From: a bacterium
GTDB lineage: Bacteria; Krumholzibacteriota; Krumholzibacteriia; LZORAL124-64-63
Direction of reading: 5' to 3'
DNA: 26,385 bases
Assembly: GCA_016719645.1 (NCBI GenBank)
Contig: JADJYS010000008.1
Location: 1 to 26,385, forward strand
Shown here: positions 15,140-22,773 of the stretch, one piece after another
Position numbering within the stretch: the stretch's first letter is position 1
How the letters are laid out: each line of letters starts with the position of its first letter
Translations under genes and position numbers: made by a program
The notes under the pieces: model-generated
Seen by the model: the letters and a program-made list of their open reading frames with translations, nothing else
Told to the model about the DNA's origin: nothing
Databases searched by the model: none

Positions 15140-16301
15140 CGCCATCACCGCGCCGCCCGCCGCCCGCCGCGGCTTCGCGGCAAAGTTCCGCCCAGCGGTC
15201 CAGGACGACCTCGACTCCATGGCGATAGCGCATCCGCACCCGGGCCCTTTCTCCCATCGCGCGACGCGAAGCGGGATCGAGCGCCATCACTTCGGCCATG
15301 GCCCCCGCCAGCGCCCCGGGATCGCTGGGCCGGACCATGAAGCCGCACTCGCCCCCGCCGAGCAACTCGGCCATACCGCCGACGTTCGTCGCGACGATGG
15401 GCAGGGCCGTGGCCATCGCCTCGATCACCGTGTTGGGCATGCCTTCGATCACCGACGACAGCACGTAGGCATCGCTCGCCTGCAGAAGATCCATGACGTC
15501 ATTGCGCTTGCCGAGAACGCGGATGCGTTCGGCGGCCGGGCTGGTTTTCGCCATTTCGCGGACGGCTGCATCCAGCGAGCCGTAGCCGACGAGGGCCAGC
15601 CTGGCCTCCGGCCTCCTGGCCGCTATCTCGCTGAATGCCGCGAACAGGTTCGGGTAGTCCTTCTGCGGCTCGAAGCGGCCGACGGCAAGCCAGATCAGGT
15701 CCCGCTCGCCGCCGCCCATCTCGTCGCGCAACACCGAGCGCCGCGCCGGATCCAGCGACCCGTCGGGGATGATCGTCGCGTTGAGCACGATCCGCAGCCG
15801 CTCCCGCGGCACCACGCCACGCCGGACCAGGCTTTCCCCCACCAGTTCCGAATTCGTGGTGGTGATCGGCGCCAGCGGCGCCGTCAAGGCCTCGATGCGC
15901 TCGCGCAGGCGGCCGCCGAAGAACTCCGTGCCGATCGACGGCACGATCGCCCTCACGCCGGCGAGCCGACCAACAATCTTGCCCAACACGTTGGCGTGGT
16001 AGTTGAAGGCGACCAGCACGTCCGGCCGATGTCGCCGCAACTCGCGATGGAGCCGGGCGGTGGCGGGCAGCAGCGTCGACATTCCCCGCAGCCCGAGATC
16101 GACGACGGGGATGCCGGCCTCGGCCAGATCCCCGGCGAATGCGCGCGGCGGGAGCAACGACAGCATCCGCACGTTCCAGCCCCGGCCCGCCAGACCTGCC
16201 GCCATGCGGACCGCCTGGACCTCCGCGCCGCCGAGGTCCAGGCTCGTGATCAGGACTGTCAGGGACAGCGCCGGGGACCGGCCGCTCTCAACTCCCGCCA
16301 C
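15132..16301 (-). CDS. GT-B glycosyltransferase (GT4)
   Basis: Retaining GT4-type glycosyltransferase of about 390 residues. The acceptor domain begins LTVLITSLDLGGAEVQAVRMA, where the GGAE/A-type loop is a common family mark. The donor domain carries LAVGRFEPQKDYPNLFAAF, LALVGYGSLDAAVR, VLGKRNDVMDLLQASDAYVLSS and the EX7E-like IEGMPNTVIEAMATALPIVATNVGG. Two GTG codons are possible starts. The one at 16299-16301 is preferred because GGAGG lies 9 nt upstream; the one at 16308-16310 leaves only 2 nt. Either way the start overlaps the end of the preceding glycosyltransferase gene. The gene appears intact. Specificity cannot be read from the sequence. Confidence 0.9.
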   Translation of the reverse strand: MAGVESGRSPALSLTVLITSLDLGGAEVQAVRMAAGLAGRGWNVRMLSLLPPRAFAGDLAEAGIPVVDLGLRGMSTLLPATARLHRELRRHRPDVLVAFNYHANVLGKIVGRLAGVRAIVPSIGTEFFGGRLRERIEALTAPLAPITTTNSELVGESLVRRGVVPRERLRIVLNATIIPDGSLDPARRSVLRDEMGGGERDLIWLAVGRFEPQKDYPNLFAAFSEIAARRPEARLALVGYGSLDAAVREMAKTSPAAERIRVLGKRNDVMDLLQASDAYVLSSVIEGMPNTVIEAMATALPIVATNVGGMAELLGGGECGFMVRPSDPGALAGAMAEVMALDPASRRAMGERARVRMRYRHGVEVVLDRWAELCREAAAGGGRRGDGDG

Positions 16302-17334
16302 TGGCCACACCCTCCAGAAGAACCGCCAACCGCGGCGCCAGCGCCGCGACGCTGTAACGGGCCGTCACAAGAGCGGACCCGGCACTTCCCTGTTTCCGGC
16401 GCAGGGCCGGGTTGTCGGTCAAAGCGATCAGGGCATCCACCCACTGCCCCTGCGTCGTCGCCCCGCTGCCCACATCGGCCTGCGCGAGGACCTGTGCGTT
16501 CATCCCCACGGGCGCGACCACGACCGGAACGCCGCAGGCGAGGTAGAGCAGCATCTTGTACGAGCATTTACCCCGTGTCCAGTCGTCGTCCGGCAGGGGC
16601 ATGAGGCCCACATCCAGATTCCGGAAGAACTCGGCCTCCGTCCCGGGATGCCACGGCATATAATCGACGCGGTCCGCCGGCAGCGAGCCGAGCTGCGGCG
16701 GCTTGTCGCAACAGACGGCCAGGCGGCAGCACGGCCGCTCGCGCAGCACGCGCGCGAGCGCACCCTCGATCCCCGACAGGAAGGAGAGGTTCGACGAGGT
16801 GCCGCTCCAACCGAGGACCACGCGTCCACCTGCATCCGAGGCGCCGATGTCGGCGCGAGGCCGGAAGCGCTCCGTGTCGACGGCTGTGGGCAGCACCGCC
16901 ACGTGCGGGCAGTGACGCGAGAACCAGTCCGCGACATAGTCGTTGCCCGCGATAACCAGCTCGCAGCCGCGGGCGATCCGCGCCGCGAAGCCGCCGCCTC
17001 GCCGCATCCAGATCGCGTCATCGACATCGAGGACGCGCGGCTTGCGGGTCAGCCACTCCAAGGTGGCCAGGGTCGAGACCAGCTCGCGCTGCAGCAGGGT
17101 CACGTCCGCCGCCCAGGTCGCGGCGACCGACGGCAGCCTGGCCGCCGTCGTGGCCGGCAGCCACAGCGGCCGCAGGGCCGTGCGGCGCGGCGGGAAGTTG
17201 GAAACCGGCGCCGGGCGCCAGCACAGGTCCAGGCCGAGCGCGTCGAGCGGCGCCACGAATTGGCCGACCCGGAACCGCGCACTTGGTACGCGGATGTCTC
17301 CGGTCAGGGCGAGCACGCGCGGTCGGTCACGCAC
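16288..17334 (-). CDS. GT-B glycosyltransferase (GT4/GT1-like)
   Basis: Glycosyltransferase of about 348 residues. The first half is divergent (PRVLALTGDIRVPSARFRV, then LQRELVSTLATLEWL and VLDVDDAIW). The second half has LGWSGTSSNLSFL, VDYMPWHPGTEAEFFRNLDVGLMPLPDD and GKCSYKMLLYLACGVPVVVAPVGMN, a variant of the GT4 donor-binding loop in which the usual EX7E start is replaced by KCSYK. This form is common in GTs annotated as group 1 in exopolysaccharide loci. GTG at 17332-17334 is chosen because it overlaps the polymerase stop by only 8 bp. An upstream in-frame GTG at 17362-17364 would add ten residues. Cysteines are unusually frequent (CCRLAVCCDK). Donor and acceptor are unknown. Confidence 0.87.
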   Translation of the reverse strand: MRDRPRVLALTGDIRVPSARFRVGQFVAPLDALGLDLCWRPAPVSNFPPRRTALRPLWLPATTAARLPSVAATWAADVTLLQRELVSTLATLEWLTRKPRVLDVDDAIWMRRGGGFAARIARGCELVIAGNDYVADWFSRHCPHVAVLPTAVDTERFRPRADIGASDAGGRVVLGWSGTSSNLSFLSGIEGALARVLRERPCCRLAVCCDKPPQLGSLPADRVDYMPWHPGTEAEFFRNLDVGLMPLPDDDWTRGKCSYKMLLYLACGVPVVVAPVGMNAQVLAQADVGSGATTQGQWVDALIALTDNPALRRKQGSAGSALVTARYSVAALAPRLAVLLEGVASGGS

Positions 17335-18574
17335 GGCAGCCCCGATCGATGAGGATTCCGCCACGCATCACGAAGAACCCCAGAACGCAAGCGTAACTCA
17401 TCATCAGCACGAAGTTGAACGTGTAGAAGTAGGCGAACTGCGACATGAACACGCCGTAACCGATGAGCGCATAGACGAGCAAGTGGCACCAGTACGTGGT
17501 CTTGCGCGCCCGCACGTACGCGAGAGTCGCAACGAAGCCCAGCAGCGCGCTCATCAGCAGCGCCGCCCACGGACCGGCGTCCCAGTAGACCTCGCCCGCG
17601 AACGAATAGACATTGTACTCCGTGACCCCGATGTTCGCGAACGGCAGCGGCGTGGGCAGCGCGGGCACCGCCCCGACGCCGCTCAGCAGCTTCCAGACGG
17701 GCTGCAGCAGCACGTGTCCGGGGCGCGGCGGCGGCGACACCTCGCCCGACGCGACCGCCGAGAGGGCGGGCCAGCTGCCGGCGATGTAGAGGTAGGGGCG
17801 CTGCAGGGGGGCGACCATGCCCGCCCCGCCTTCGGCGTCGTAGCCCTCCTGGGCATAGATGTCGATCTTCTGCGTGTAGACCACGAAGAAGCCCAGCAGC
17901 ACCGCCAGCACCGCCAGCATCTGGCCGGGCCGGAAGCGGTCGGGACGGCAGACGCTCCAGGCCAGGATCGCCGCCACGATGCTGATGGTGATGTAGGCTT
18001 TGATGCCGGCGAGCAGCAGCCCCAGCAGGCAGGAAACCAGGATCACCTCGTCGAGGCGGCTCCGGGCGCCGAAGGCCCGCTTGATCACGTAGGTCGGCGC
18101 CACCAGGATGCCGATCAGGTTCAGGTTGCCGATGAACTGCATCTGGAACTCGTCCTGCAACCGCCAGATGCTCGCGAGCAGGCCTCCGAGGCCGTGCCTG
18201 GCGATCAGGATCGCCAACGCCAGCCCCCAGCCCACAGTGGCGATCGCTGCCGTGACGTAGTAGAAGCTGCTCAGGTGCGCCAGATCGCGCCGACGGGTGG
18301 CGGGATGGTCGAAGCGGACCTCCCGTCCCCCGATCGCCGCGAGGGCCCCGACCGCGAACAGGGCGATCGACCCCAGCGCCAGGGCATAGGTGCTCTCCGA
18401 CAACCGGATCAGATCCAGCACCCGCAGATGGTACAGCGCCAGGGACCCGCAGTTCATCCCCGTGTAGATGCTCAGCGGCGTGAACCAGTGCCCGAAGAAC
18501 CGCCACGACGCGGCCAGCCCCGCCAGCGAGACGGCGGCGAACGCCAGGATCCACAGCACGTCGCCCACGCTCAA
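17327..18574 (-). CDS. Oligosaccharide repeat-unit polymerase (Wzy-like), copy 2
   Basis: A 415-residue polytopic inner-membrane protein, intact, homologous to the polymerase at 5003-6245 over its whole length. It begins with TTG at 18572-18574, overlapping the flippase TGA as TTGA, with GGAGG 6 nt upstream. GTG at 18566-18568 is an alternative. About ten hydrophobic segments are visible, with a large periplasmic-type loop holding DIYAQEGYDAEGGAG and LQRPYLYIAGSWPALSAVASGE. Conserved blocks shared with copy 1 are DEFQMQFIGNLNLIGIL, LLAGIKAYI, LQPVWKLLSG, YNVYSFAGEVYWDAG and a final VMMSYACVLG-like helix. It would join lipid-linked repeat units in the periplasm. Assignment as Wzy rests on topology, size and position between flippase and glycosyltransferases, since Wzy proteins lack a universal motif. 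Confidence 0.85.
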   Translation of the reverse strand: MSVGDVLWILAFAAVSLAGLAASWRFFGHWFTPLSIYTGMNCGSLALYHLRVLDLIRLSESTYALALGSIALFAVGALAAIGGREVRFDHPATRRRDLAHLSSFYYVTAAIATVGWGLALAILIARHGLGGLLASIWRLQDEFQMQFIGNLNLIGILVAPTYVIKRAFGARSRLDEVILVSCLLGLLLAGIKAYITISIVAAILAWSVCRPDRFRPGQMLAVLAVLLGFFVVYTQKIDIYAQEGYDAEGGAGMVAPLQRPYLYIAGSWPALSAVASGEVSPPPRPGHVLLQPVWKLLSGVGAVPALPTPLPFANIGVTEYNVYSFAGEVYWDAGPWAALLMSALLGFVATLAYVRARKTTYWCHLLVYALIGYGVFMSQFAYFYTFNFVLMMSYACVLGFFVMRGGILIDRGCRA

Positions 18575-19857
18575 ACCGCACCTCCCTGCGCCGCCACCGG
18601 GACGCCCGCCCGCATCCGCGCCATCCCCCGCAACACCACCGCACCGTACGCCAGCGTCACCCAGGCCGCCCCGGCCAGCACCGTCCAGGCCGCGCCGGCC
18701 ATGCCGTGCGCCGGGATCAGCCAGCGGCCCATCGCCACCAGCAGCCCGGCGTTCAGGGCGTGGATGACGAGCTGGGAGCGGAAGGCCTGCATGGCGGTGG
18801 CCGGCGCCCCCAGCAGGCTGCCGAGGTTCATGATGCCGCCCCCGGCCATGATCAGCACGAAGAGGTCCCCGCGCACCGCGTACTCGGCCCCGTAGACCAG
18901 GGTCAGCAGGGGGCCGCCCCACCAGCGGGCGACCGCCACGCCGGCCAGGCCGAGCACCACGCCCACGGCCATGAGCTTCCCGACGGTGGAGCGGAAAGCC
19001 CGCGCGTCCCCGTCGGCGTGGTTGCGGGCCAGCCGCGCGATGCTCGACTGGGACAGGGCCATCACCACCGTGTTGGAGACCAGCACCAGGTAGGCCATCG
19101 CCGAGAAGATGCCGAGCGCCTCCTCGCCCTGGGCGCTCTCCAGCATGGTGCGGGGCACCGTGTTGCGCAGCTGGATCAGCAGCATCACGACGCCCAGGGG
19201 CAGCGCCGTCCAGATGATCGCCCGCAGCGCGCCGGGCCGCCACCGCGGGCGCAGGCTCCCCTCCTCGCCGGCGGCGTCGCGCACCAGGGCGCGGCAGCGC
19301 GGGAGGTCGAAGACCAGCAGCGGCACGGCCCAGGCCACCGGCCAGGCCACCAGCGCCGCGTTGAGGCTCCGCGTCCACCAGTACACGACGGCGAACAGGA
19401 CCAGCGAGACGGCGCCGCGGATCATCAGCGAGCGGGCCATCAGGTCCATGCGCTCGCGCTTCTGCTCCAGGCCGTAGAGCACGTCGCCGACGCCGTCGAT
19501 CACCCGCCCGATCCCGTACAGCACGATCGCCGTCACCTGGGGACCGCTGTAGCAGACCGTCCCGGTGACGACCACCGCGGCCAGCGCCAGGGGCGCCAGC
19601 AGCAGCTGCACGCCCAGGTAGTCGCGGAACGGGAAGCGGCCGTGCGCGTCGCTGACGAACACCGACCGCAGCTGGAGGTTGGCGAAGACCACCAGCGGCG
19701 TGGCGACGGTCGAGGCCAGCGAGAGGCGCCCCACCTCCGCGGCCGAGCCCAGCTTGGTCAGCACGACCAGGATGCCCCACTGGCTGGCGGCGAAGACCGC
19801 GTTGCCGAGGAAGGTCCAGGTGAAGTTGCGGCGCAGGGAGGGAGCGGGGGCCGCCAT
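18571..19857 (-). CDS. Wzx-like flippase / lipopolysaccharide biosynthesis protein (MOP superfamily)
   Basis: A 428-residue inner-membrane protein with about twelve hydrophobic helices, of the polysaccharide-export flippase type (MATE/MOP superfamily). It would move the lipid-linked repeat unit across the membrane. The N-terminal helix region NFTWTFLGNAVFAASQWGILVVLTKLG is typical, as are the LQLRSVFVSD turn and the central RNTVPRTMLESAQGEEALGIFSAMAYL, in which the flippase family often has GxYSxA. The C-terminal half is alanine- and glycine-rich (GGGIMNLGSLLGAPATAMQAF). The ATG at 19855-19857 overlaps the dehydratase stop as TAATG, and its own stop overlaps the polymerase start, so three genes are translationally linked. 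The gene is intact. Confidence 0.88.
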   Translation of the reverse strand: MAAPAPSLRRNFTWTFLGNAVFAASQWGILVVLTKLGSAAEVGRLSLASTVATPLVVFANLQLRSVFVSDAHGRFPFRDYLGVQLLLAPLALAAVVVTGTVCYSGPQVTAIVLYGIGRVIDGVGDVLYGLEQKRERMDLMARSLMIRGAVSLVLFAVVYWWTRSLNAALVAWPVAWAVPLLVFDLPRCRALVRDAAGEEGSLRPRWRPGALRAIIWTALPLGVVMLLIQLRNTVPRTMLESAQGEEALGIFSAMAYLVLVSNTVVMALSQSSIARLARNHADGDARAFRSTVGKLMAVGVVLGLAGVAVARWWGGPLLTLVYGAEYAVRGDLFVLIMAGGGIMNLGSLLGAPATAMQAFRSQLVIHALNAGLLVAMGRWLIPAHGMAGAAWTVLAGAAWVTLAYGAVVLRGMARMRAGVPVAAQGGAV

Positions 19858-21812
19858 TACGCGGTCGGCCCGGTCGGGGCGGCGGTCGGCGGCATCTCCG
19901 CGGCCTCGCGCGTCTGGCCCTGGAAGTCCGGCACCAGCTCCAGCAGCTGCTCCCAGCACTCGCGCATGTTGCCGGCGGCGGCGGCGGCGAGCAGCGCGTC
20001 CACGCGGGCGTCGATGTCGTGCACGCCGTTGACGCGGCGGGCCACGCGGATGCCGGGGTTGCTGGTGGGCTGCGGCTTCTCCTCGGGCGTCCACAGCTCC
20101 TCGTAGAGCTTCTCGCCCGGCCGCAGGCCGGTGTAGACGATGGGCACGTCGATCTCGGGCGTCAGGCCCGACAGCTGGATCATCTGGCGCGCCAGGGCGT
20201 CGATCTTCACCGGCGCCCCCATGTCCAGGATGAAGATCTCGTCGCCGGCGCCCATGCCCGCGGCGTAGAGCACCAGGTGCACGGCCTCGGCGATGGTCAT
20301 GAAGTAGCGCTCGATGCGCGGGTCGGTGACCGTCACCGGGCCGCCCTTGCGGATCTGCTCCAGGAACAGCTCCACGACGCTGCCCGCCGACCCCAGCACG
20401 TTCCCGAAGCGGATGGTCGAGAAGCTGGTGCCGTCCGGCTGCCCGGCGCCCAGGGCGCTGATCACGCGCTCGGAGATCTGCTTGGTGGCGCCCATGACGC
20501 TGGTGGGGCGCACCGCCTTGTCCGTGCTGATCATCACGAAGCGCTCGACGCCGTAGCGCTGGGACAGCCGCGCCATCGTGCGGGTGCCGCCCACGTTGTT
20601 GCGGATCGCCTCCACGGGGTGGAACTGCAGGATGGGCACGTGCTTGTAGGCCGCGGCGTGGAACACGATCTGCGGCTTCCAGCGCGAGAACAGGGCGTCC
20701 ATGCGCCCCTCGTCCTTGACGTCGCCCAGGAAGAAGGCCAGCGCGGCGTCGGGCTTGCGCCGCCGCAGCTCCTGCTCGAGCCGGAACAGGCCGTTCTCGT
20801 CCTTGTCCAGGCAGACCAGCCGCAGGGCGCCCTGGTCGACGATCTGCCGGCACAGCTCCGAACCGATGCTCCCGGCCGCCCCGGTCACCAGCACGGTGCG
20901 GCCGTCGAGCAGCCGCCGGATCTCCGGCACGTCCGAGCGCACGACGCGCCGGTTCAGCAGGTCGTCGAGCGAGAAGTCCTGGATGCGGGTGACCGCCTCG
21001 CTGCTCTGCAGGACCTGCCAGATGTCGGGCGTGGTCTTCAGCGGCAGGCCGGTCTCGCGGCACAGCTTCACGACGCGGTAGAGCTGGGCCGTGGTGGCCG
21101 CCGGCATCGCCAGGATGACCGCCTCGGCCCGGGTGCGGCGCGCCACCTCGCCGATGGCGTCGATGGGCGTGGCGACGCCGATGCCGTGGATGGTGATGCC
21201 CTGCTTGAGCGGGTCGTCGTCGACGATGGCCACCGGCCGGTAGGCGTGCAGCTTGGCCGTGTTCATGGCCTCGAGCACGAGGTTGCAGGCCGTCCCCGCG
21301 CCCACGATGACCACGCGCGTCCGCGGGCCGGCGTCGACCCGCCGCGACAGGTGGTCCATGATGCGGTAGGTGTAGCGCCCGATCGCGGCCAGCGCCATGC
21401 ACAGGACGGTGTCGATGATCAGGACCGAGCGGGGGAAGGCGCCCTGGTAGGCCCACAGCAGGATCGCGGCGTCGAACGCCGAGCCGACCAGGATGGCGTT
21501 GATCAGCGGCGGCACGTCCCGCAGCCCGGCGAAGCGCCAGGAGACCCGGTGCAGCCCGAAGGCGGTGAAGACCACCAGGCGCACCGGGACGGCCACCAGC
21601 AGCATCGTGCGCCACCACTCGGGCCACTTGGGCACCTTGCGCAGCCACGACCACTCGAAGCGGATGACGAAGGACAGGCTGACCGACAGGGCGGCGATCG
21701 CGCCGAAGAAGGCGAAGAAGAAGAGCAGACGGTGGCGCCGGACCATGAGGCTCAGGGGCCCGGACGTCGGCGGGCGCAGCGCGCCGATTGTCTTGCGGAT
21801 GCGTTCGACCAT
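19857..21812 (-). CDS. Membrane-bound nucleotide-sugar 4,6-dehydratase (CapD/WbpM/PglF family)
   Basis: A 651-residue inner-membrane enzyme predicted to turn UDP-N-acetylglucosamine, or a similar substrate, into the 4-keto-6-deoxy sugar. Four membrane helices fall at about residues 27-50, 68-88, 104-122 and 128-146. A first Rossmann domain (VVIVGAGTACN, 167-177) is followed by the catalytic SDR domain with VLVTGAAGSIGSE (307-319), FHAAAYKHVP, and STDKAVRPTSVMGATK (429-444). The usual SDR tyrosine is Met440, the S-M-K arrangement typical of the large membrane-bound members, with Lys444. FGNVLGSAGSV and LRPGEKLYEEL close the domain. ATG 21810-21812 is the start. It heads the flippase-polymerase-glycosyltransferase operon. 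The product would be the natural substrate for the aminotransferase at 3868-5025. Confidence 0.95.
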   Translation of the reverse strand: MVERIRKTIGALRPPTSGPLSLMVRRHRLLFFFAFFGAIAALSVSLSFVIRFEWSWLRKVPKWPEWWRTMLLVAVPVRLVVFTAFGLHRVSWRFAGLRDVPPLINAILVGSAFDAAILLWAYQGAFPRSVLIIDTVLCMALAAIGRYTYRIMDHLSRRVDAGPRTRVVIVGAGTACNLVLEAMNTAKLHAYRPVAIVDDDPLKQGITIHGIGVATPIDAIGEVARRTRAEAVILAMPAATTAQLYRVVKLCRETGLPLKTTPDIWQVLQSSEAVTRIQDFSLDDLLNRRVVRSDVPEIRRLLDGRTVLVTGAAGSIGSELCRQIVDQGALRLVCLDKDENGLFRLEQELRRRKPDAALAFFLGDVKDEGRMDALFSRWKPQIVFHAAAYKHVPILQFHPVEAIRNNVGGTRTMARLSQRYGVERFVMISTDKAVRPTSVMGATKQISERVISALGAGQPDGTSFSTIRFGNVLGSAGSVVELFLEQIRKGGPVTVTDPRIERYFMTIAEAVHLVLYAAGMGAGDEIFILDMGAPVKIDALARQMIQLSGLTPEIDVPIVYTGLRPGEKLYEELWTPEEKPQPTSNPGIRVARRVNGVHDIDARVDALLAAAAAGNMRECWEQLLELVPDFQGQTREAAEMPPTAAPTGPTA

Positions 21813-21903
21813 GGGTTGGGACGCGGCCTCCGTACCGCGGGATCGCAGGCCGGAGGATAAGGCGAGGGCCGGGGAAAATCCAGCAGGGATCCGGGAGCTC
21901 GCC

Positions 21904-22521
21904 CTACCAGGTGCGGACGGGGCCGGTGTCGAGGTGGACGAAGCGCGAGCCGGGGTAGTAGCCGACGCCGCCGGACTTCAGGTCGCGGGCGGCGCCGCGC
22001 AGCTGCGAGAGCTTGACGCCGGGCAGGCTCACGTCCACGGCGCGGCCGTCGATGTGGTAGCTGTGCTTGGCCACGCCGGCGCCGCGGCGGCGCATCGCCG
22101 CGTTGGTGGCCGCGGAGCGGTAGCCGCAGACCACCTGGAAGGGCTCGGTCGAGCCGAGCTTGGCGGCCGTGCCGTGCAGGAGGTCCAGCAGCTGCGGGTC
22201 GATGGGCTTGACCTGGTCGTTGCGGTGGTCCCGCAGCAGGCGGTCGATGGCCGCCGTCGCGTCGGGCACCAGGATGCCCTTCTCACGGTAGGCGCAGGCG
22301 AGCCGCTCGCCGGTGTTGATGTTGAGCAGCGAAATCAGGTGGGCGTCCGGCGCGCCCGGCAGGCCGGCCGCAGGCGGCGCGGACAGGGGAGCGCCCAGGG
22401 TCTCGCTGCCCGTCACCGAAGCGGCCAGGGGCAGGGGCGCCAGGCAGGCCAGGGCCACGCCCCCGAAGATGCGCAGGAAGCGCCGCCGGTCGACGGCGTC
22501 GTTGTCGATCACGTTGGCCAA
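21904..22521 (-). CDS. DUF882 / peptidase M15-like protein with Tat signal (YcbK-like)
   Basis: A 205-residue exported protein of the DUF882 (peptidase M15-like, YcbK) family. The N-terminus has a twin-arginine motif, DRRRFLRIFGG (11-21), then a hydrophobic core and an alanine-rich region, so export by the Tat system is likely. The fold's metal and substrate residues are present: GYRS (133-136), His156 and Asp163 in HSYHIDGRAVDV, and His196 in FVHLD. Related M15 enzymes are zinc D,D- or L,D-carboxypeptidases acting on peptidoglycan. Whether DUF882 members are active is less clear. TTG at 22519-22521 is chosen because AGGGA lies 8 nt upstream; GTG at 22510-22512 is an alternative. It lies 91 bp upstream of the dehydratase on the same strand and may help open the wall for polysaccharide export, which is inference only. 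Confidence 0.85.
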   Translation of the reverse strand: MANVIDNDAVDRRRFLRIFGGVALACLAPLPLAASVTGSETLGAPLSAPPAAGLPGAPDAHLISLLNINTGERLACAYREKGILVPDATAAIDRLLRDHRNDQVKPIDPQLLDLLHGTAAKLGSTEPFQVVCGYRSAATNAAMRRRGAGVAKHSYHIDGRAVDVSLPGVKLSQLRGAARDLKSGGVGYYPGSRFVHLDTGPVRTW

Positions 22522-22583
22522 ACAGGATGTCCCTTCACGATGCCGATGTCCTCGCGGACGCTCCGACCGGCGGCTACCTGACG

Positions 22584-22597
22584 CTTCCTGGAGGAAG
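22584..22597. promoter_or_regulatory. Perfect inverted repeat in the DUF882-cytochrome divergent region
   Basis: CTTCCT-GG-AGGAAG is a perfect 6-bp-arm palindrome located 63 bp upstream of the DUF882 start and 177 bp upstream of the cytochrome start. It may be an operator or chance. No promoter element on the minus strand could be placed convincingly beside it. Confidence 0.2.
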
Positions 22598-22626
22598 TCG
22601 GACAACGCCCAAGATGGCCTCCGGGT

Positions 22627-22651
22627 TCCCGAAGCGGGAGTCCTGTTTTTT
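22627..22651 (+). terminator. Short hairpin followed by T6, possible terminator or attenuator
   Basis: TCCCG-AAG-CGGGA (22627-22639) forms a 5-bp stem with a 3-nt loop, and a TTTTTT run begins 6 nt later at 22646. The run is notable in such GC-rich DNA. No plus-strand gene lies upstream, so it would act only on antisense or leader RNA starting before it. The gap between stem and T-run weakens the case. Confidence 0.25.
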
Positions 22652-22695
22652 GCCGAATGGTAAGATTGGAGCCCATCCGGCGATCTCCCAGCGCC

Positions 22696-22725
22696 TTGAC
22701 AGCGCCCCCTCGCCCTGCGATTGAT
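22696..22725 (+). promoter_or_regulatory. Candidate promoter for the octaheme cytochrome
   Basis: A perfect -35 hexamer TTGACA (22696-22701) is followed after 18 bp by ATTGAT (22720-22725, 3/6 to the -10). Transcription would start near 22733, about 40 nt before the cytochrome ATG. The -35 is the best in this gap but the -10 is poor. Confidence 0.3.
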
Positions 22726-22773
22726 GGGACGACACGCCCCAATTGCCGGTTTTCAGCCTTCCCGGGGGATCCC

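Noticed and set aside
18571..21654. A possible fusion of a 600-residue N-terminal region to the flippase
   Set aside because: The upstream part is the wrong frame of the dehydratase. The flippase has its own ATG at 19857 overlapping the dehydratase stop.
22522..22773. Cyclic-di-GMP (GEMM) riboswitch before the cytochrome
   Set aside because: The conserved GEMM core patterns and tetraloop-receptor arrangement are not present.
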